The translations under genes and the position numbers were made by a program. This document shows positions 52,455 through 61,633 of a stretch of 64,000 bases of DNA, in pieces (positions within the stretch are counted from its first letter, which is position 1; every line of letters begins with the position of its first letter). Location: contig NC_013520.1 in NCBI RefSeq assembly GCF_000024945.1, positions 234,001 through 298,000 of the forward strand, written 5' to 3'. A model generated the notes under the pieces. That model saw only the letters and a list, made by a program, of their open reading frames with translations, was not told the DNA's origin and ran no database searches. This DNA comes from Veillonella parvula DSM 2008. GTDB lineage: Bacteria > Bacillota > Negativicutes > Veillonellales > Veillonellaceae.

Positions 52455-53726
52455 ATGCAGCCGTTTCGATTTATACATTGTGGTGATCTGCATTTAGGGG
52501 CACCCTTTCAATATGCTACAGGTATTAGCAATGCTGTTGATCGCGCCGTAAGTGAAGCAACCTATGTAGCCTTAGATAAAATTATTGATACTGCTATTAC
52601 AGAACATGTGCATGCTGTCGTAATAGCTGGGGATATTTATAATAGCGAAGACCATAATTTAGAGGCTCAAGTCCGTTTTGTGCGCGCCATGTATCGCTTG
52701 GCTGAGCATCGTATTGATGTTTATATGGTACAAGGTAATCATGATCCTGCTGAAAGCTGGAGAGCGCAACTGCAGATGCCAGATAATGTCCATATATTTT
52801 CTAGCGAACAGGTACAGCGTTTCCCGCTCATCGTTAATAATATAGAAATTGGTGGCGTATATGGCATTAGTTGTGGTCATGGTAATGAAAGCGACAACTA
52901 TGCTCGTCAATACAGAGCTTTTGAACGGGATGAGTTTTCCCTTGCTGTCATGCATAGTACTGTAGGTTCTAGTGTAGGCTCTGAAAATCATAATGTAACA
53001 GGACCTTGTAACTTAACTGATTTAACAGAGGCTGCCATGGATTATTGGGCATTGGGTCATATTCATAAATCTCAAGTTCTTAGCGAGGAACCTCTCGTAG
53101 TTTATGCGGGTAATTCGCAAGGATTGCATCGTAAAGAACATGGACCTAAGGGATGTTATCTTGTATCCGTATCTCATAATGGTCATTGTGATTTGCGATT
53201 TATCGACACCTGTGCTGTTCGATTTGAGGAAATCAAAATCGATATTGCTGGCATGCAAAATGAAACAGATTTCTTAGAGATTTTGCGGCGTAAAAAAGAA
53301 AATTTGCGAAAGCAACATAAGAAAAACATCTTGTTGTCCCTCGTTTTGTCCGGAACGGGACCTCTACATCGCCTATGTACGCAAGAGGGGATTCGAAAAC
53401 TATGGTTGCAAGAGTCTCAAAATGAAGAGAAAGGCAAATTTATATTCGTTATGCCTTACCGTATTATTTCTAATACACGACCTAGTATTAATCTAGTTGA
53501 ACGACGTTTATTAACAGATGTAGTAGGTGATTACTTGCGTGCTTATGACGATATGGTAGATGGAGATGCGATACAGATTGCGCGTCAAATCATGGCTGAT
53601 CGTCCTGAATTTAAGCGCTTAGGCGCATATGCCGATTTATTGAGTGATGAATTATTGGCACGAGCTTTGAAACGTTGTGAAATTGAAGGTGTTACTGTAT
53701 TGATGGGGGCTAATGATGAACATTAA
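52455..53726 (+). CDS. YhaO-like DNA repair nuclease (SbcD family)
   Basis: This 423-residue metallophosphoesterase has motifs in order: CGDLHLG, AGDIYNS, QGNHDP and ALGHIHKSQ. These are the dinuclear-metal ligands of the Mre11/SbcD family. The remainder is a capping domain of the YhaO kind. With the ATPase encoded next it should form an Mre11-Rad50-like complex for processing DNA ends. GGAGGAG precedes the start. It overlaps the next gene by 14 bases. Confidence 0.88.
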   Translation: MQPFRFIHCGDLHLGAPFQYATGISNAVDRAVSEATYVALDKIIDTAITEHVHAVVIAGDIYNSEDHNLEAQVRFVRAMYRLAEHRIDVYMVQGNHDPAESWRAQLQMPDNVHIFSSEQVQRFPLIVNNIEIGGVYGISCGHGNESDNYARQYRAFERDEFSLAVMHSTVGSSVGSENHNVTGPCNLTDLTEAAMDYWALGHIHKSQVLSEEPLVVYAGNSQGLHRKEHGPKGCYLVSVSHNGHCDLRFIDTCAVRFEEIKIDIAGMQNETDFLEILRRKKENLRKQHKKNILLSLVLSGTGPLHRLCTQEGIRKLWLQESQNEEKGKFIFVMPYRIISNTRPSINLVERRLLTDVVGDYLRAYDDMVDGDAIQIARQIMADRPEFKRLGAYADLLSDELLARALKRCEIEGVTVLMGANDEH

Positions 53727-56598
53727 ACGCATACGATTTGATGAATTTGGCCCGTATCGCGACTGGTCTTTCATCACGGGTGACAATGGGGTTCAACTCA
53801 TGTATGGCCCTAATGAAAGTGGTAAAACATCCTTGCTCGAAGGGATGCGCACCTTGTTATTTGGCGATATTCATAAGGCTTATGGCCCTATGACGGGGGC
53901 CCTTGATGTGGACCGTAATGGTGAAAGTTACTATATCGGTCGTAAGGGTAAGCAGTTAGACTTTTACAGCCCTGGTCATCCTGCCATCCATGAAGAGCCG
54001 GCTCAACATTGGTGGCATGGCATCGATAAAAAAACATATAACCGCATATTTGCGTTAACATTAGACGATCTACAAGGCCTTGATGTATTACAAGAGGTAG
54101 AGGTTCGTTCTCGATTCTTTGGCGCTGAAGGGGGAGAACACTTAGGTGGAGCTGTTAAGGATGTTGAAAAAGGGGCTACAGACCTACTTGTAGCATCCTC
54201 GAATGGTAAACGTCGCATCAATGTATTGATGGATGAGCTTAAAGAAAACCGTCAAAAGTTGAGTCAGTTGGCGGAGCATGAAGCGCAATATGTGGAATTA
54301 CAAACCGTCTTTCACAGTACGGAGCAAACCGAAATGGAATTGCAAAATCAGTTGAAAGAATGGAAGGAATATCGGGATGGTATCGATGTAGTATTGCGTG
54401 CGTGGGATACATATCGTCGCAGTGAAGAGGCGCGTATGCACATGCAGCAGTATAATAGTGAGCTCGCCTTGAGTCGTGATGAGTTCCTACGTCTTGATGA
54501 AGAAATAAAACGGGCTCGTGACAATATGCAATTATGGCAGGAAAAGGAAGCGGCATTGATGCCCGCCAACTTTAGTCCTGATAGCCCATTTGGAACTTAC
54601 GGCCAAGATATTGAAGACCTTATTCAACAAGGTGCTAAATGGGAGCAATTGCGCCGTGAGTGCGAAGAAGGCGATGCGTACATCCGTAAGGTTAGAGAAC
54701 AATTAGAGTTTTCACGCACCTTACATTCTGCGTGGCGTCACGATGAGCCAATGGCAGAAGACATCAATTGGTTTGATGGAGAACGTTTGGCAAGTCGTTT
54801 GCGCACCGCAAAAGAACAACTTTTACATTGGCAAGACCGCAAACCTGCAGAGGCTACCGATGAGGTGCCGACGGCGAACCTTGAAGGTGCAACTTTACCT
54901 AACTTTAGTGAAGAAGAATTAGCTAAAAAAGAATATTTAGAACGTGAATTAGATCGTATCTTAATGGATATAGATCAAGTAGAGGCTAGACGGAATAGTT
55001 ATGGTTCAGACGCACAGCCCACAATTCTGCCAAAATGGCTACAACGCATTAGTGGTATAGGTGCTGTTATAGCTGTATTGGTAGTATTAGCAGGCCTGTT
55101 GGTTCTTGAATCTGCATTATATACTATAGGTGGTTTTATTTTCTTGATTCTATCTATGGGGCTATTCTGGTATGCTACCTGGAGGCTTTATAATGGTAAC
55201 TCTGATGTGTCTAAATTAAACTATGAGTTACAAATTTTATCTTCCCGTAAATCTGATGTAGAACATCAGCTAGAGGCTTTGATCAAGGCTGCTACACCTA
55301 CAGTGAGCCCTATACCATCCTTAGAAGGAGAGGCACATCTTGAGCGTTGGATTCAGGAAGGGCATACCTTACAAGGTATTTATGATGAAGCCCTCGCAGC
55401 ATGGCAAAACTGGTTACCCCGAGGGGCGGCTAAGAGTCTCAATGAAGATGATTTCTTTGGTCTCAAACATGAATATGATCAATATCATGAGCAACTACGC
55501 ACTATAGAAGGCTATGAAAAGCGTTTAGCGGAGCATAAAGAAGGTCTACGCATTATTGAAGACCAAGCGATGGCTTTGTGGTATAACCTTGGAATAGAGT
55601 CACCAGTATCGCCTACGGAATTAAAACGTATTTATAATCAATATAAGAACTTTCAACAAAATAAAATTGTATGGGAACAAAAGGAAGCACAACGTAAAAG
55701 CTTCCGCAATGAATACGATAATTGGCACCGCAAGGAAAAAGAACTACTCCTTCGTCAAAAAGAACTGCTCCATAAAGCTGGTATGGAAAGTTCCAACGAG
55801 TATCGTCAACATCTTATCGATGAGGATCAATATAAACAGTGGCAAACTATCTACAAGCAAAGTCAGGTACAGCTGGATTTACTTGCTCCTGATGCGGAGA
55901 ATAAAGACCTGTTCTATCGTCGTTTGCGAGAAGGCAACAAAGATAACTGGTTAGATGAATTGGCTCACTCTGAGCGTGAAATAGCCTCTATTGAAGATAA
56001 ATTGGCTACCTTGTACGAGCGCCGTGGTCAAATCGTTGAAGCAATGCGTACACTTGGATCTGACCAGGAGCAACACCAAATGTTGCAAGAACGAGAGGCT
56101 TTACAAAGTGAATTAGAGTCTGCACTAGAAGATTGGGCTACACAAGTATTGATAAGCCATTGTATGGATAAGGCTCAACAATCGTATGAACAAGAAAAAC
56201 AACCTCATATGTTAGAGCTTGCCTCCTCTTATGTTGAAAAACTAACTGGTGAGAGGTATACGCTTGATATTCTAGGCATTAATAAAGGGGTAGCACTTAT
56301 CAACAATAATGGGGAACGACTAGAACTTAAATTTTGGTCTAGTGGCTTAGCTGATCAAGTGTACTTGTCATTACGACTCGCCCTAGCTAAGGTATTCTCT
56401 TATCAAGTGGAGTCCTTACCGATTATCTTGGACGATATTCTTGTGCGCTTTGACGAAAATCGTCAGCGTAGTGCTTTAGAATTATTGGCTGAGCTTGGGA
56501 AAAATCAACAGATTTGGCTTTTTACTTGTCAACGCTCCGTATATGATATGGCTCAATCTATTATGGGCATCGATTGCCATAGATTGAGTCGTAGCTAA
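53713..56598 (+). CDS. YhaN-like SMC/Rad50-type ATPase
   Basis: This 961-residue protein has Walker A GPNESGKTSLLEG near the N-terminus and Walker B 'LPIILDDILVRFDE' near the C-terminus. A signature-like 'WSSGLADQVYLSLRLALA' precedes Walker B. Between them are long coiled-coil segments and, at about residues 440-495, two closely spaced hydrophobic segments that read as a membrane hairpin. The split ATPase with coiled coils is the SbcC/Rad50 plan; the central membrane hairpin is typical of the YhaN branch and implies membrane tethering. It is coupled to the nuclease gene upstream. ATG at 53713 or 53716. Confidence 0.88.
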   Translation: MMNIKRIRFDEFGPYRDWSFITGDNGVQLMYGPNESGKTSLLEGMRTLLFGDIHKAYGPMTGALDVDRNGESYYIGRKGKQLDFYSPGHPAIHEEPAQHWWHGIDKKTYNRIFALTLDDLQGLDVLQEVEVRSRFFGAEGGEHLGGAVKDVEKGATDLLVASSNGKRRINVLMDELKENRQKLSQLAEHEAQYVELQTVFHSTEQTEMELQNQLKEWKEYRDGIDVVLRAWDTYRRSEEARMHMQQYNSELALSRDEFLRLDEEIKRARDNMQLWQEKEAALMPANFSPDSPFGTYGQDIEDLIQQGAKWEQLRRECEEGDAYIRKVREQLEFSRTLHSAWRHDEPMAEDINWFDGERLASRLRTAKEQLLHWQDRKPAEATDEVPTANLEGATLPNFSEEELAKKEYLERELDRILMDIDQVEARRNSYGSDAQPTILPKWLQRISGIGAVIAVLVVLAGLLVLESALYTIGGFIFLILSMGLFWYATWRLYNGNSDVSKLNYELQILSSRKSDVEHQLEALIKAATPTVSPIPSLEGEAHLERWIQEGHTLQGIYDEALAAWQNWLPRGAAKSLNEDDFFGLKHEYDQYHEQLRTIEGYEKRLAEHKEGLRIIEDQAMALWYNLGIESPVSPTELKRIYNQYKNFQQNKIVWEQKEAQRKSFRNEYDNWHRKEKELLLRQKELLHKAGMESSNEYRQHLIDEDQYKQWQTIYKQSQVQLDLLAPDAENKDLFYRRLREGNKDNWLDELAHSEREIASIEDKLATLYERRGQIVEAMRTLGSDQEQHQMLQEREALQSELESALEDWATQVLISHCMDKAQQSYEQEKQPHMLELASSYVEKLTGERYTLDILGINKGVALINNNGERLELKFWSSGLADQVYLSLRLALAKVFSYQVESLPIILDDILVRFDENRQRSALELLAELGKNQQIWLFTCQRSVYDMAQSIMGIDCHRLSRS

Positions 56599-56649
56599 AT
56601 GAATTTCAGACTTGAATTAAAGACTCAGTCAAATTAAAGTGGTAATGAA

Positions 56650-56700
56650 ATAATAATCCCTGTGGAGGCATATGCTTTCACAGGGATTATTAGGGATTAT
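56650..56700 (+). terminator. Hairpin after the YhaN-like gene
   Basis: A 13-bp stem (56652-56664 with 56679-56691) has a 14-base loop. There is no clean T-run, so termination is likely but less certain. Confidence 0.55.
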
Positions 56701-56794
56701 TAAAGAATAAATAATGTAAGTGATTGTAACTAAAGTAACTGTTTTGGTTACCATAGTGTGTTAGTATACATTTAGAATGAAAGGGGTTGAGTAC

Positions 56795-57838
56795 TTGAAC
56801 ACAGCTTATTTGGACATGATCCAGGGGAAGAACCCAGGTGTAACGCCTGTGTGGTATATGCGTCAAGCTGGCCGTAGCCAAGCGGAATATCGCAAAATCA
56901 AAGAAAAATATACATTATTTGAAATTACAAAAGAGCCTGAGCTATGTGCTCGCGTTACGGAATTACCTGTTAAGGAATATGGCGTCGATGCGGCGATTCT
57001 CTACAAAGATATTATGAGCCCCATGGTGGCTATGAATGTAAATGTAGAGCTCAAGGCTGGTGTGGGGCCTGTATTTAGCACGCCTATCCGCTCTATGGCT
57101 GATGTGGATAAATTAGAAACCTTTGATCCTACAAAGGTAGATTATATTGCGAAAACGATTACATTATTAACTTCTGGTATGCTCGACGTGCCGCTCATTG
57201 GTTTCTGCGGGGCACCGTTTACTATTGCGTCCTACCTTATCGAAGGGGGCCCAACAAAGAATTACAATAAGACTCGCGGTATGCTCATCGGTGCTCCAGA
57301 TATGTGGAATGCATTGATGACAAAACTGGCGGACATGTCCATTGCGTACTTGTCCATGCAAGCCGAAGCGGGTGCTAATGCACTTCAAATCTTTGACTCT
57401 TGGGTAGGTGCTGTTAATGCAGACCAGTATAAACAAGGAATTTACCCTCATATGGAACGAATCATAAAGACTGTGAAAGCTAAATATCCTCATTTGCCAA
57501 TGGCCATGAATGGTGTTGGTACGGATCATTTGGTGTCTATTTGGTCTCACTTGCCTTTAGATGTCATTGCCCTTGATTGGCGTAGTTCCATCGTTATGGC
57601 AAACGAGCGCGGCGTAACACAAACGGTACAAGGTAACTTAGATCCGGCGTATTTGTTCGGAGACGAAAAAACATTGGCCCGCGAAGTGGATCGCATCTTG
57701 CTCGACGGCGTTCGCTATGGGCGCCATATCTTTAATTTAGGTCATGGCGTATTCCCAGAGGCAGATCCTCAAAAACTCCATTGGCTAACGGACTATGTGC
57801 ATGAACGTAGTCGTAAGATTTGGACTCAAGAGAGGTAA
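56795..57838 (+). CDS. hemE: Uroporphyrinogen decarboxylase
   Basis: This enzyme of about 347 residues decarboxylates uroporphyrinogen III to coproporphyrinogen III. The N-terminal signature is 'PVWYMRQAGRSQAEYR', with active-site regions 'GFCGAPFTIASYLIEGG' and 'MNGVGTDH'. I place the start at a TTG at 56795, because AAGGGG (56781-56786) lies 8 bases before it. An in-frame ATG at 56777 has no ribosome site. It is the first gene of a run with ferrochelatase and the oxidase, and overlaps no gene upstream. Confidence 0.95.
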   Translation: MNTAYLDMIQGKNPGVTPVWYMRQAGRSQAEYRKIKEKYTLFEITKEPELCARVTELPVKEYGVDAAILYKDIMSPMVAMNVNVELKAGVGPVFSTPIRSMADVDKLETFDPTKVDYIAKTITLLTSGMLDVPLIGFCGAPFTIASYLIEGGPTKNYNKTRGMLIGAPDMWNALMTKLADMSIAYLSMQAEAGANALQIFDSWVGAVNADQYKQGIYPHMERIIKTVKAKYPHLPMAMNGVGTDHLVSIWSHLPLDVIALDWRSSIVMANERGVTQTVQGNLDPAYLFGDEKTLAREVDRILLDGVRYGRHIFNLGHGVFPEADPQKLHWLTDYVHERSRKIWTQER

Positions 57839-57842
57839 ATTA

Positions 57843-58742
57843 GTGAAAGTAGAAAAAAAAGGATTATTATTCCTGTCTTATGGTAGCCCTTTAAGTAAGG
57901 ATGATTTAGTACCCTATATGACGAGCATTCGTCGTGGCCGTGTACCAACGGAAGCAGAGATTACAAATCTCACTAAGCGTTATGATACAATCGGTCAATG
58001 GGAAAATATTGAGCTTCAAACTATGGCAGAGTGCCAATATAAAGCATTGCTTACTCTGTTGCCAACTATGCCTTCGGCTATTGGTTTTTTACACATGAAA
58101 CCATCCATTGCAGATGCGGTTGACTGCTTAGTCCAGCAAGGAGTGGAGCATATTATCGCTATTGTAACAGCTCCATTCTTCACCGCTCTCGGTACTGGAG
58201 CTTATGAAAAACAAGTGCAAGCAGCCATTTCAAACCATGATAATGTGACATTTGACTTTATCCGTTCATGGTGGGATCAACCAACTTTTAAGGAATACTG
58301 GGTAAAAGCACTTTCAAAGTGTGTGCATAATGCTAAAGATGTATTCGTTATTTTTAGTGCGCACAGTATACCTCTTATCAATAATCATGATGGCGATTCG
58401 TATGCGTTGGCTTTAGAGGAAAGCGCTAAAGAGATTGCTGAATATTGTAAATTACCGAACTGGACTGTGGCATGGCAAAGTGCGGCTCCTCATGGCCAAT
58501 GGTTGGAACCTACCGTAGAGGATGCAATCAATGAAGCTTTACAAACTGGTGCTACTCGCATTGCTTTTGTACCATTTGGATTTGTAAGCAATCACGTTGA
58601 GGTACTGTACGATAATGATGTGGAGTGTAAAGAACTCGTTGAAGCAAAGGGCGCAACATATATGCGTGCACCCATGCCAAATTGTAATGAAACATTTTTA
58701 CAAGCAATGGCGAGTGCAATAATAGAAAGGATTCATTCGTGA
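57843..58742 (+). CDS. hemH: Ferrochelatase (coproporphyrin type likely)
   Basis: This 299-residue chelatase inserts Fe(II) into the porphyrin. The catalytic histidine is in 'FSAHSIP' (about residue 181), and 'FVPFGFVSNHVEVLYDNDVECKELVEAKG' carries the conserved glutamate and metal-path residues. The presence of a chlorite-dismutase-type decarboxylase downstream indicates the coproporphyrin route (CpfC). The start is GTG at 57843, with AGAGAGGT upstream, 4 bases after hemE. It overlaps the oxidase gene by 4 bases (GTGA). Confidence 0.93.
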   Translation: MKVEKKGLLFLSYGSPLSKDDLVPYMTSIRRGRVPTEAEITNLTKRYDTIGQWENIELQTMAECQYKALLTLLPTMPSAIGFLHMKPSIADAVDCLVQQGVEHIIAIVTAPFFTALGTGAYEKQVQAAISNHDNVTFDFIRSWWDQPTFKEYWVKALSKCVHNAKDVFVIFSAHSIPLINNHDGDSYALALEESAKEIAEYCKLPNWTVAWQSAAPHGQWLEPTVEDAINEALQTGATRIAFVPFGFVSNHVEVLYDNDVECKELVEAKGATYMRAPMPNCNETFLQAMASAIIERIHS

Positions 58743-60355
58743 ATGTAACAATTGTGGGCGGTGGCTTAACAGGGCTAACAGCGGCTTATTATTTAGGCCA
58801 TGCAAAGCCGGAATGGACCATTACTCTTTTCGAACAAGCACCACGATTTGGTGGGAAAATACAAACGCAACGTGTGGATGACTTCGTAGTGGAACTCGGT
58901 CCTGACTCCTATTTGGGGCGTAAAACAGAAATGACAGATCTCGTGCATGATCTTGGACTAGGTGATACCCTTGTGTCTAATGAAACAGGTCAAGCCTTTG
59001 TATATGATAAGGGCTCTATCCACCCAATTCCGGGCGGCTCCATCATGGGCATTCCTACGGAAATGATGCCCTTTGTGAAAGCAACACTCATTTCATGGCC
59101 TGGTAAATTGCGTGCTGGCCTAGATTATTTTAAGAAACCATACCAACTCGATGAAAATGGGGATGTATCCATTGGTCATTTCTTCAAATACCACTTAGGA
59201 CAAGAAATGATGGATAAACTCATCGAGCCCCTATTAGCTGGCATCTATGGTGGCGATATTTATAAAATTAGCCTATTGTCGACATTCCCTCATTTTATTC
59301 AAGTAGAACAAAAATATGGAAACATGGTAAAAGGTATGATGGCTGCTAAGATGAGTCACTCCAAAGCGGGTGTCTCTAAGGCCGCCAAAGGGGCTGTTAC
59401 TGAAGGTGATGTGCCTCGAGCTGGTAAAGGAACCATGACGGACCGTCAATTTGAAAGTCACGAAGCTAAGACTAGTCAAGATAGTGCTGCTAGTAATAGT
59501 GTAAACGGCTCTAGCCATGTGACAAAGACTAGTTCTAATCATCAGTCTGCAAAGGCGCAAGCGGATATGGAAAGTAGAAAGGGTACTGCTGCTCAATCTG
59601 GTATGTTCCGTCAATTGACAGGCGGCCTTGAAAGCGTTATTACCGCTATCGTTGAGGCCATGCCTAGTAATGTACAGTTGTATACAGGTGCACTAGTTTC
59701 TGATATTCGGTATGTTGATGGTGTATATGCAATAGATGTAGCGAAGTCGTGTAACGATTCTTGTGGCTGTCAATCTACGGCAGAACATGTGATTATCAGT
59801 ACGCCGCCGGCAACATATACTCAATGGTTCAAGGATGATGCGGGTTTTGATTTCTTGCGTTCCATGGAGCAATCTAGTTGCGCCATTGCTATCATGTCTT
59901 TTGATAAAAGCAACTTTGATGGTGATTTAAAGGGATCAGGTCTTCTCATTACTCGTAACACGAATACACCTCTCACAGCGTGTACCATTCTTAATCAAAA
60001 ATGGCCACAAACTACGCCTGATGATAAGGTAGTGTTGCGCGTCTTCATCGGTAAGCCTGGTAATGATGTGGTAGAACGACTCAGCGAAGAGGAACTTTCA
60101 GAATTGGCAGTTAAAGAAATTCAACATATCATGGGTTTTTCTGTCAAACCTGAATGGGTACGTATCAATCGTCTCATTCACTGCATGCCGCAATATAATG
60201 TAGGCCATCGTGCAGGGATTAAAGCAGTCCGTGAACATGTGGCGGAACATTATCCAAATTTACACCTCATCGGTACGCCATTTGATGGCATTGGTATTCC
60301 TGATGGTGTAAAACAAGCAAAAGAACTCGTAGAAAAACTTGTGAATGACAAGTAA
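58739..60355 (+). CDS. hemY: Coproporphyrinogen III oxidase, HemY/CgoX type, with insertion
   Basis: This 538-residue FAD enzyme starts with the dinucleotide-binding motif VTIVGGGLTGLTAAYYL and has the 'FGGKIQT' and 'LGPDSYLG' regions. The C-terminal FAD contact is in 'GTPFDGIGIPDGVKQ'. Typical family members are about 460-475 residues. A Ser/Lys/Ala-rich, low-complexity stretch at about residues 204-286 makes up the difference and is likely disordered. GTG start within the stop of the ferrochelatase gene. It converts coproporphyrinogen III to coproporphyrin III. Confidence 0.92.
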   Translation: MNVTIVGGGLTGLTAAYYLGHAKPEWTITLFEQAPRFGGKIQTQRVDDFVVELGPDSYLGRKTEMTDLVHDLGLGDTLVSNETGQAFVYDKGSIHPIPGGSIMGIPTEMMPFVKATLISWPGKLRAGLDYFKKPYQLDENGDVSIGHFFKYHLGQEMMDKLIEPLLAGIYGGDIYKISLLSTFPHFIQVEQKYGNMVKGMMAAKMSHSKAGVSKAAKGAVTEGDVPRAGKGTMTDRQFESHEAKTSQDSAASNSVNGSSHVTKTSSNHQSAKAQADMESRKGTAAQSGMFRQLTGGLESVITAIVEAMPSNVQLYTGALVSDIRYVDGVYAIDVAKSCNDSCGCQSTAEHVIISTPPATYTQWFKDDAGFDFLRSMEQSSCAIAIMSFDKSNFDGDLKGSGLLITRNTNTPLTACTILNQKWPQTTPDDKVVLRVFIGKPGNDVVERLSEEELSELAVKEIQHIMGFSVKPEWVRINRLIHCMPQYNVGHRAGIKAVREHVAEHYPNLHLIGTPFDGIGIPDGVKQAKELVEKLVNDK

Positions 60356-60479
60356 GATAGTGACTTGCTTAAAAGAGTTAGTATAGTATTAAGAGGCATA
60401 GGATTATCTTAGCCTAAAAGCAGTAGTTTAGTCTTAACTAAAGAATATACTAATAAAAAATCTCAATAGAAACTAAATT

Positions 60480-60525
60480 GAAAAGACTCATATGCTATAA
60501 TAGTAAGTGGAGTCTTTTGATTTCC
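60480..60525 (+). terminator. Possible terminator after the oxidase gene
   Basis: AAAAGACTC (60481-60489) pairs with GAGTCTTTT (60510-60518). The loop also contains TATAAT, so it may overlap the promoter of the next gene. Confidence 0.5.
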
Positions 60526-60583
60526 GTAATTATAGATATACATTATTATTTTGATATAATCACCATAGATAGGAGTGATCATA

Positions 60584-61315
60584 ATGGGAAAAGCAATCCC
60601 TACAGTAGAAGGTTGGCATAGCCAACACATGGTATTCGCCATGGATTTCAGCGCATGGAACTGTTTTACAGAGGATGAAAAAGTAGCAGCGCGCAATGAA
60701 TTAAAAGCATTCTTAGCTGACCTTGAAGCTAAACATCAAGCTAAAGAAGGTAGCTATGCATTCTATGATTGTAATGGAGCAAAAGGGGATTTAATTCTAT
60801 GGATTCTCGGCCCATCCCTTGAATACTTGGCTCAAGTAGAACGTAAATTCCGCCGTCTTGCCATTGCAAGCGTATTAGTACAAACATACTCTTATACATC
60901 TGTAACAGAAGTAAGCACCTATGTTAAGGCTAAACTCGATACAGAGGAAGTTAACCAAAAACTATATCCTCATGTACCTCGCGATAAATATATCTGTTTC
61001 TATAATATGTCTAAAAAACGCGAAGGTGATGATAACTGGTTCATGCTACCACCTCAAGAACGTGGTGCATTAATGAAATCTCATGGCGAACTTGGTAAAA
61101 CATATTTAGACGTTTTATCTGAATTCACTACAGGTGGCTGTGGCCTAGACGACTGGGAATGGGGCATTACCATCTTTAGTAATGACGACATCCAATTCAA
61201 AAAAATCGTATACGATATGCGCTTCGAAGTAGCCAGTGCAAAATACGGCATCTTCAGCGACTTCTATGTTGGTACCATCATCGATGATACACTACTAGAA
61301 GAAATCTTTGGATAA
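60584..61315 (+). CDS. hemQ: Coproheme decarboxylase (HemQ/ChdC)
   Basis: This 243-residue protein of the chlorite-dismutase family turns coproheme into haem b, the last step of the coproporphyrin pathway. Landmarks are 'YPHVPRDKYICFYNMSKKR' (with the catalytic tyrosine and the flanking basic residues) and 'LMKSHGELGKTY' with the proximal histidine. It lacks the distal arginine context of true chlorite dismutases as far as I can judge. AGGAGTG selects the ATG at 60584 over an upstream GTG. It completes the haem gene run 56795-61315. Confidence 0.92.
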   Translation: MGKAIPTVEGWHSQHMVFAMDFSAWNCFTEDEKVAARNELKAFLADLEAKHQAKEGSYAFYDCNGAKGDLILWILGPSLEYLAQVERKFRRLAIASVLVQTYSYTSVTEVSTYVKAKLDTEEVNQKLYPHVPRDKYICFYNMSKKREGDDNWFMLPPQERGALMKSHGELGKTYLDVLSEFTTGGCGLDDWEWGITIFSNDDIQFKKIVYDMRFEVASAKYGIFSDFYVGTIIDDTLLEEIFG

Positions 61316-61352
61316 TAAAAAGGGACTGCGTTGCAGTCCCTTTTTTTCCCTC
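61314..61352 (+). terminator. Terminator of the haem decarboxylase gene
   Basis: AAAAGGGACTGC pairs with GCAGTCCCTTTT around GTT, followed by T. Confidence 0.9.
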
Positions 61353-61396
61353 TAAAATGAAGGCTAAAATTTTAAACAAAAAATTTTTGTATTCTT

Positions 61397-61605
61397 TTTA
61401 CTGTACTGTGTAAAATATAATTCACTATATTCGATTATCTTATTAATGGCTATATTTTTATAAAAGAGAACCCCGCATCGATCCGACTTACGAGATCAAG
61501 GCCCTAGGCCGCAGACCTGATAAGTATGGAGGAGAGATGCATGGTTTCTTTTATCACTTAGTATAGAAAAGTGAATTATATTTTGTTGTACTGTTCAGTA
61601 AACGT
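61397..61605. ncRNA. Large inverted-repeat element, structured RNA or MITE
   Basis: The ends (about 61397-61431 and 61570-61605) form an imperfect terminal inverted repeat of about 33 bp, including the exact 14-base AAAATATAATTCAC. Inside it, a second long imperfect stem pairs CTATAT..AAAAGAGAACC (from about 61450) with GGTTTCTTTTAT..AGTATAG (to about 61566). The apex holds GATC/GATC and GGCC/GGCC hairpins. The left arm has a 19-base one-sided bulge. No gene fits. Rod-like shape and size recall 6S RNA, but a miniature transposable element is equally possible. Strand is not decided. Confidence 0.45.
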
Positions 61606-61633
61606 ATAATTTTCTGTTCCAGAAAATTATACG
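61603..61633. terminator. 13-bp perfect hairpin at the end of the transporter gene
   Basis: CGTATAATTTTCT (61603-61615) pairs with AGAAAATTATACG (61621-61633). It overlaps the last codons and stop of the minus-strand transporter gene. No T-run follows, so it may be a weak terminator or stabilising stem. Confidence 0.5.
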
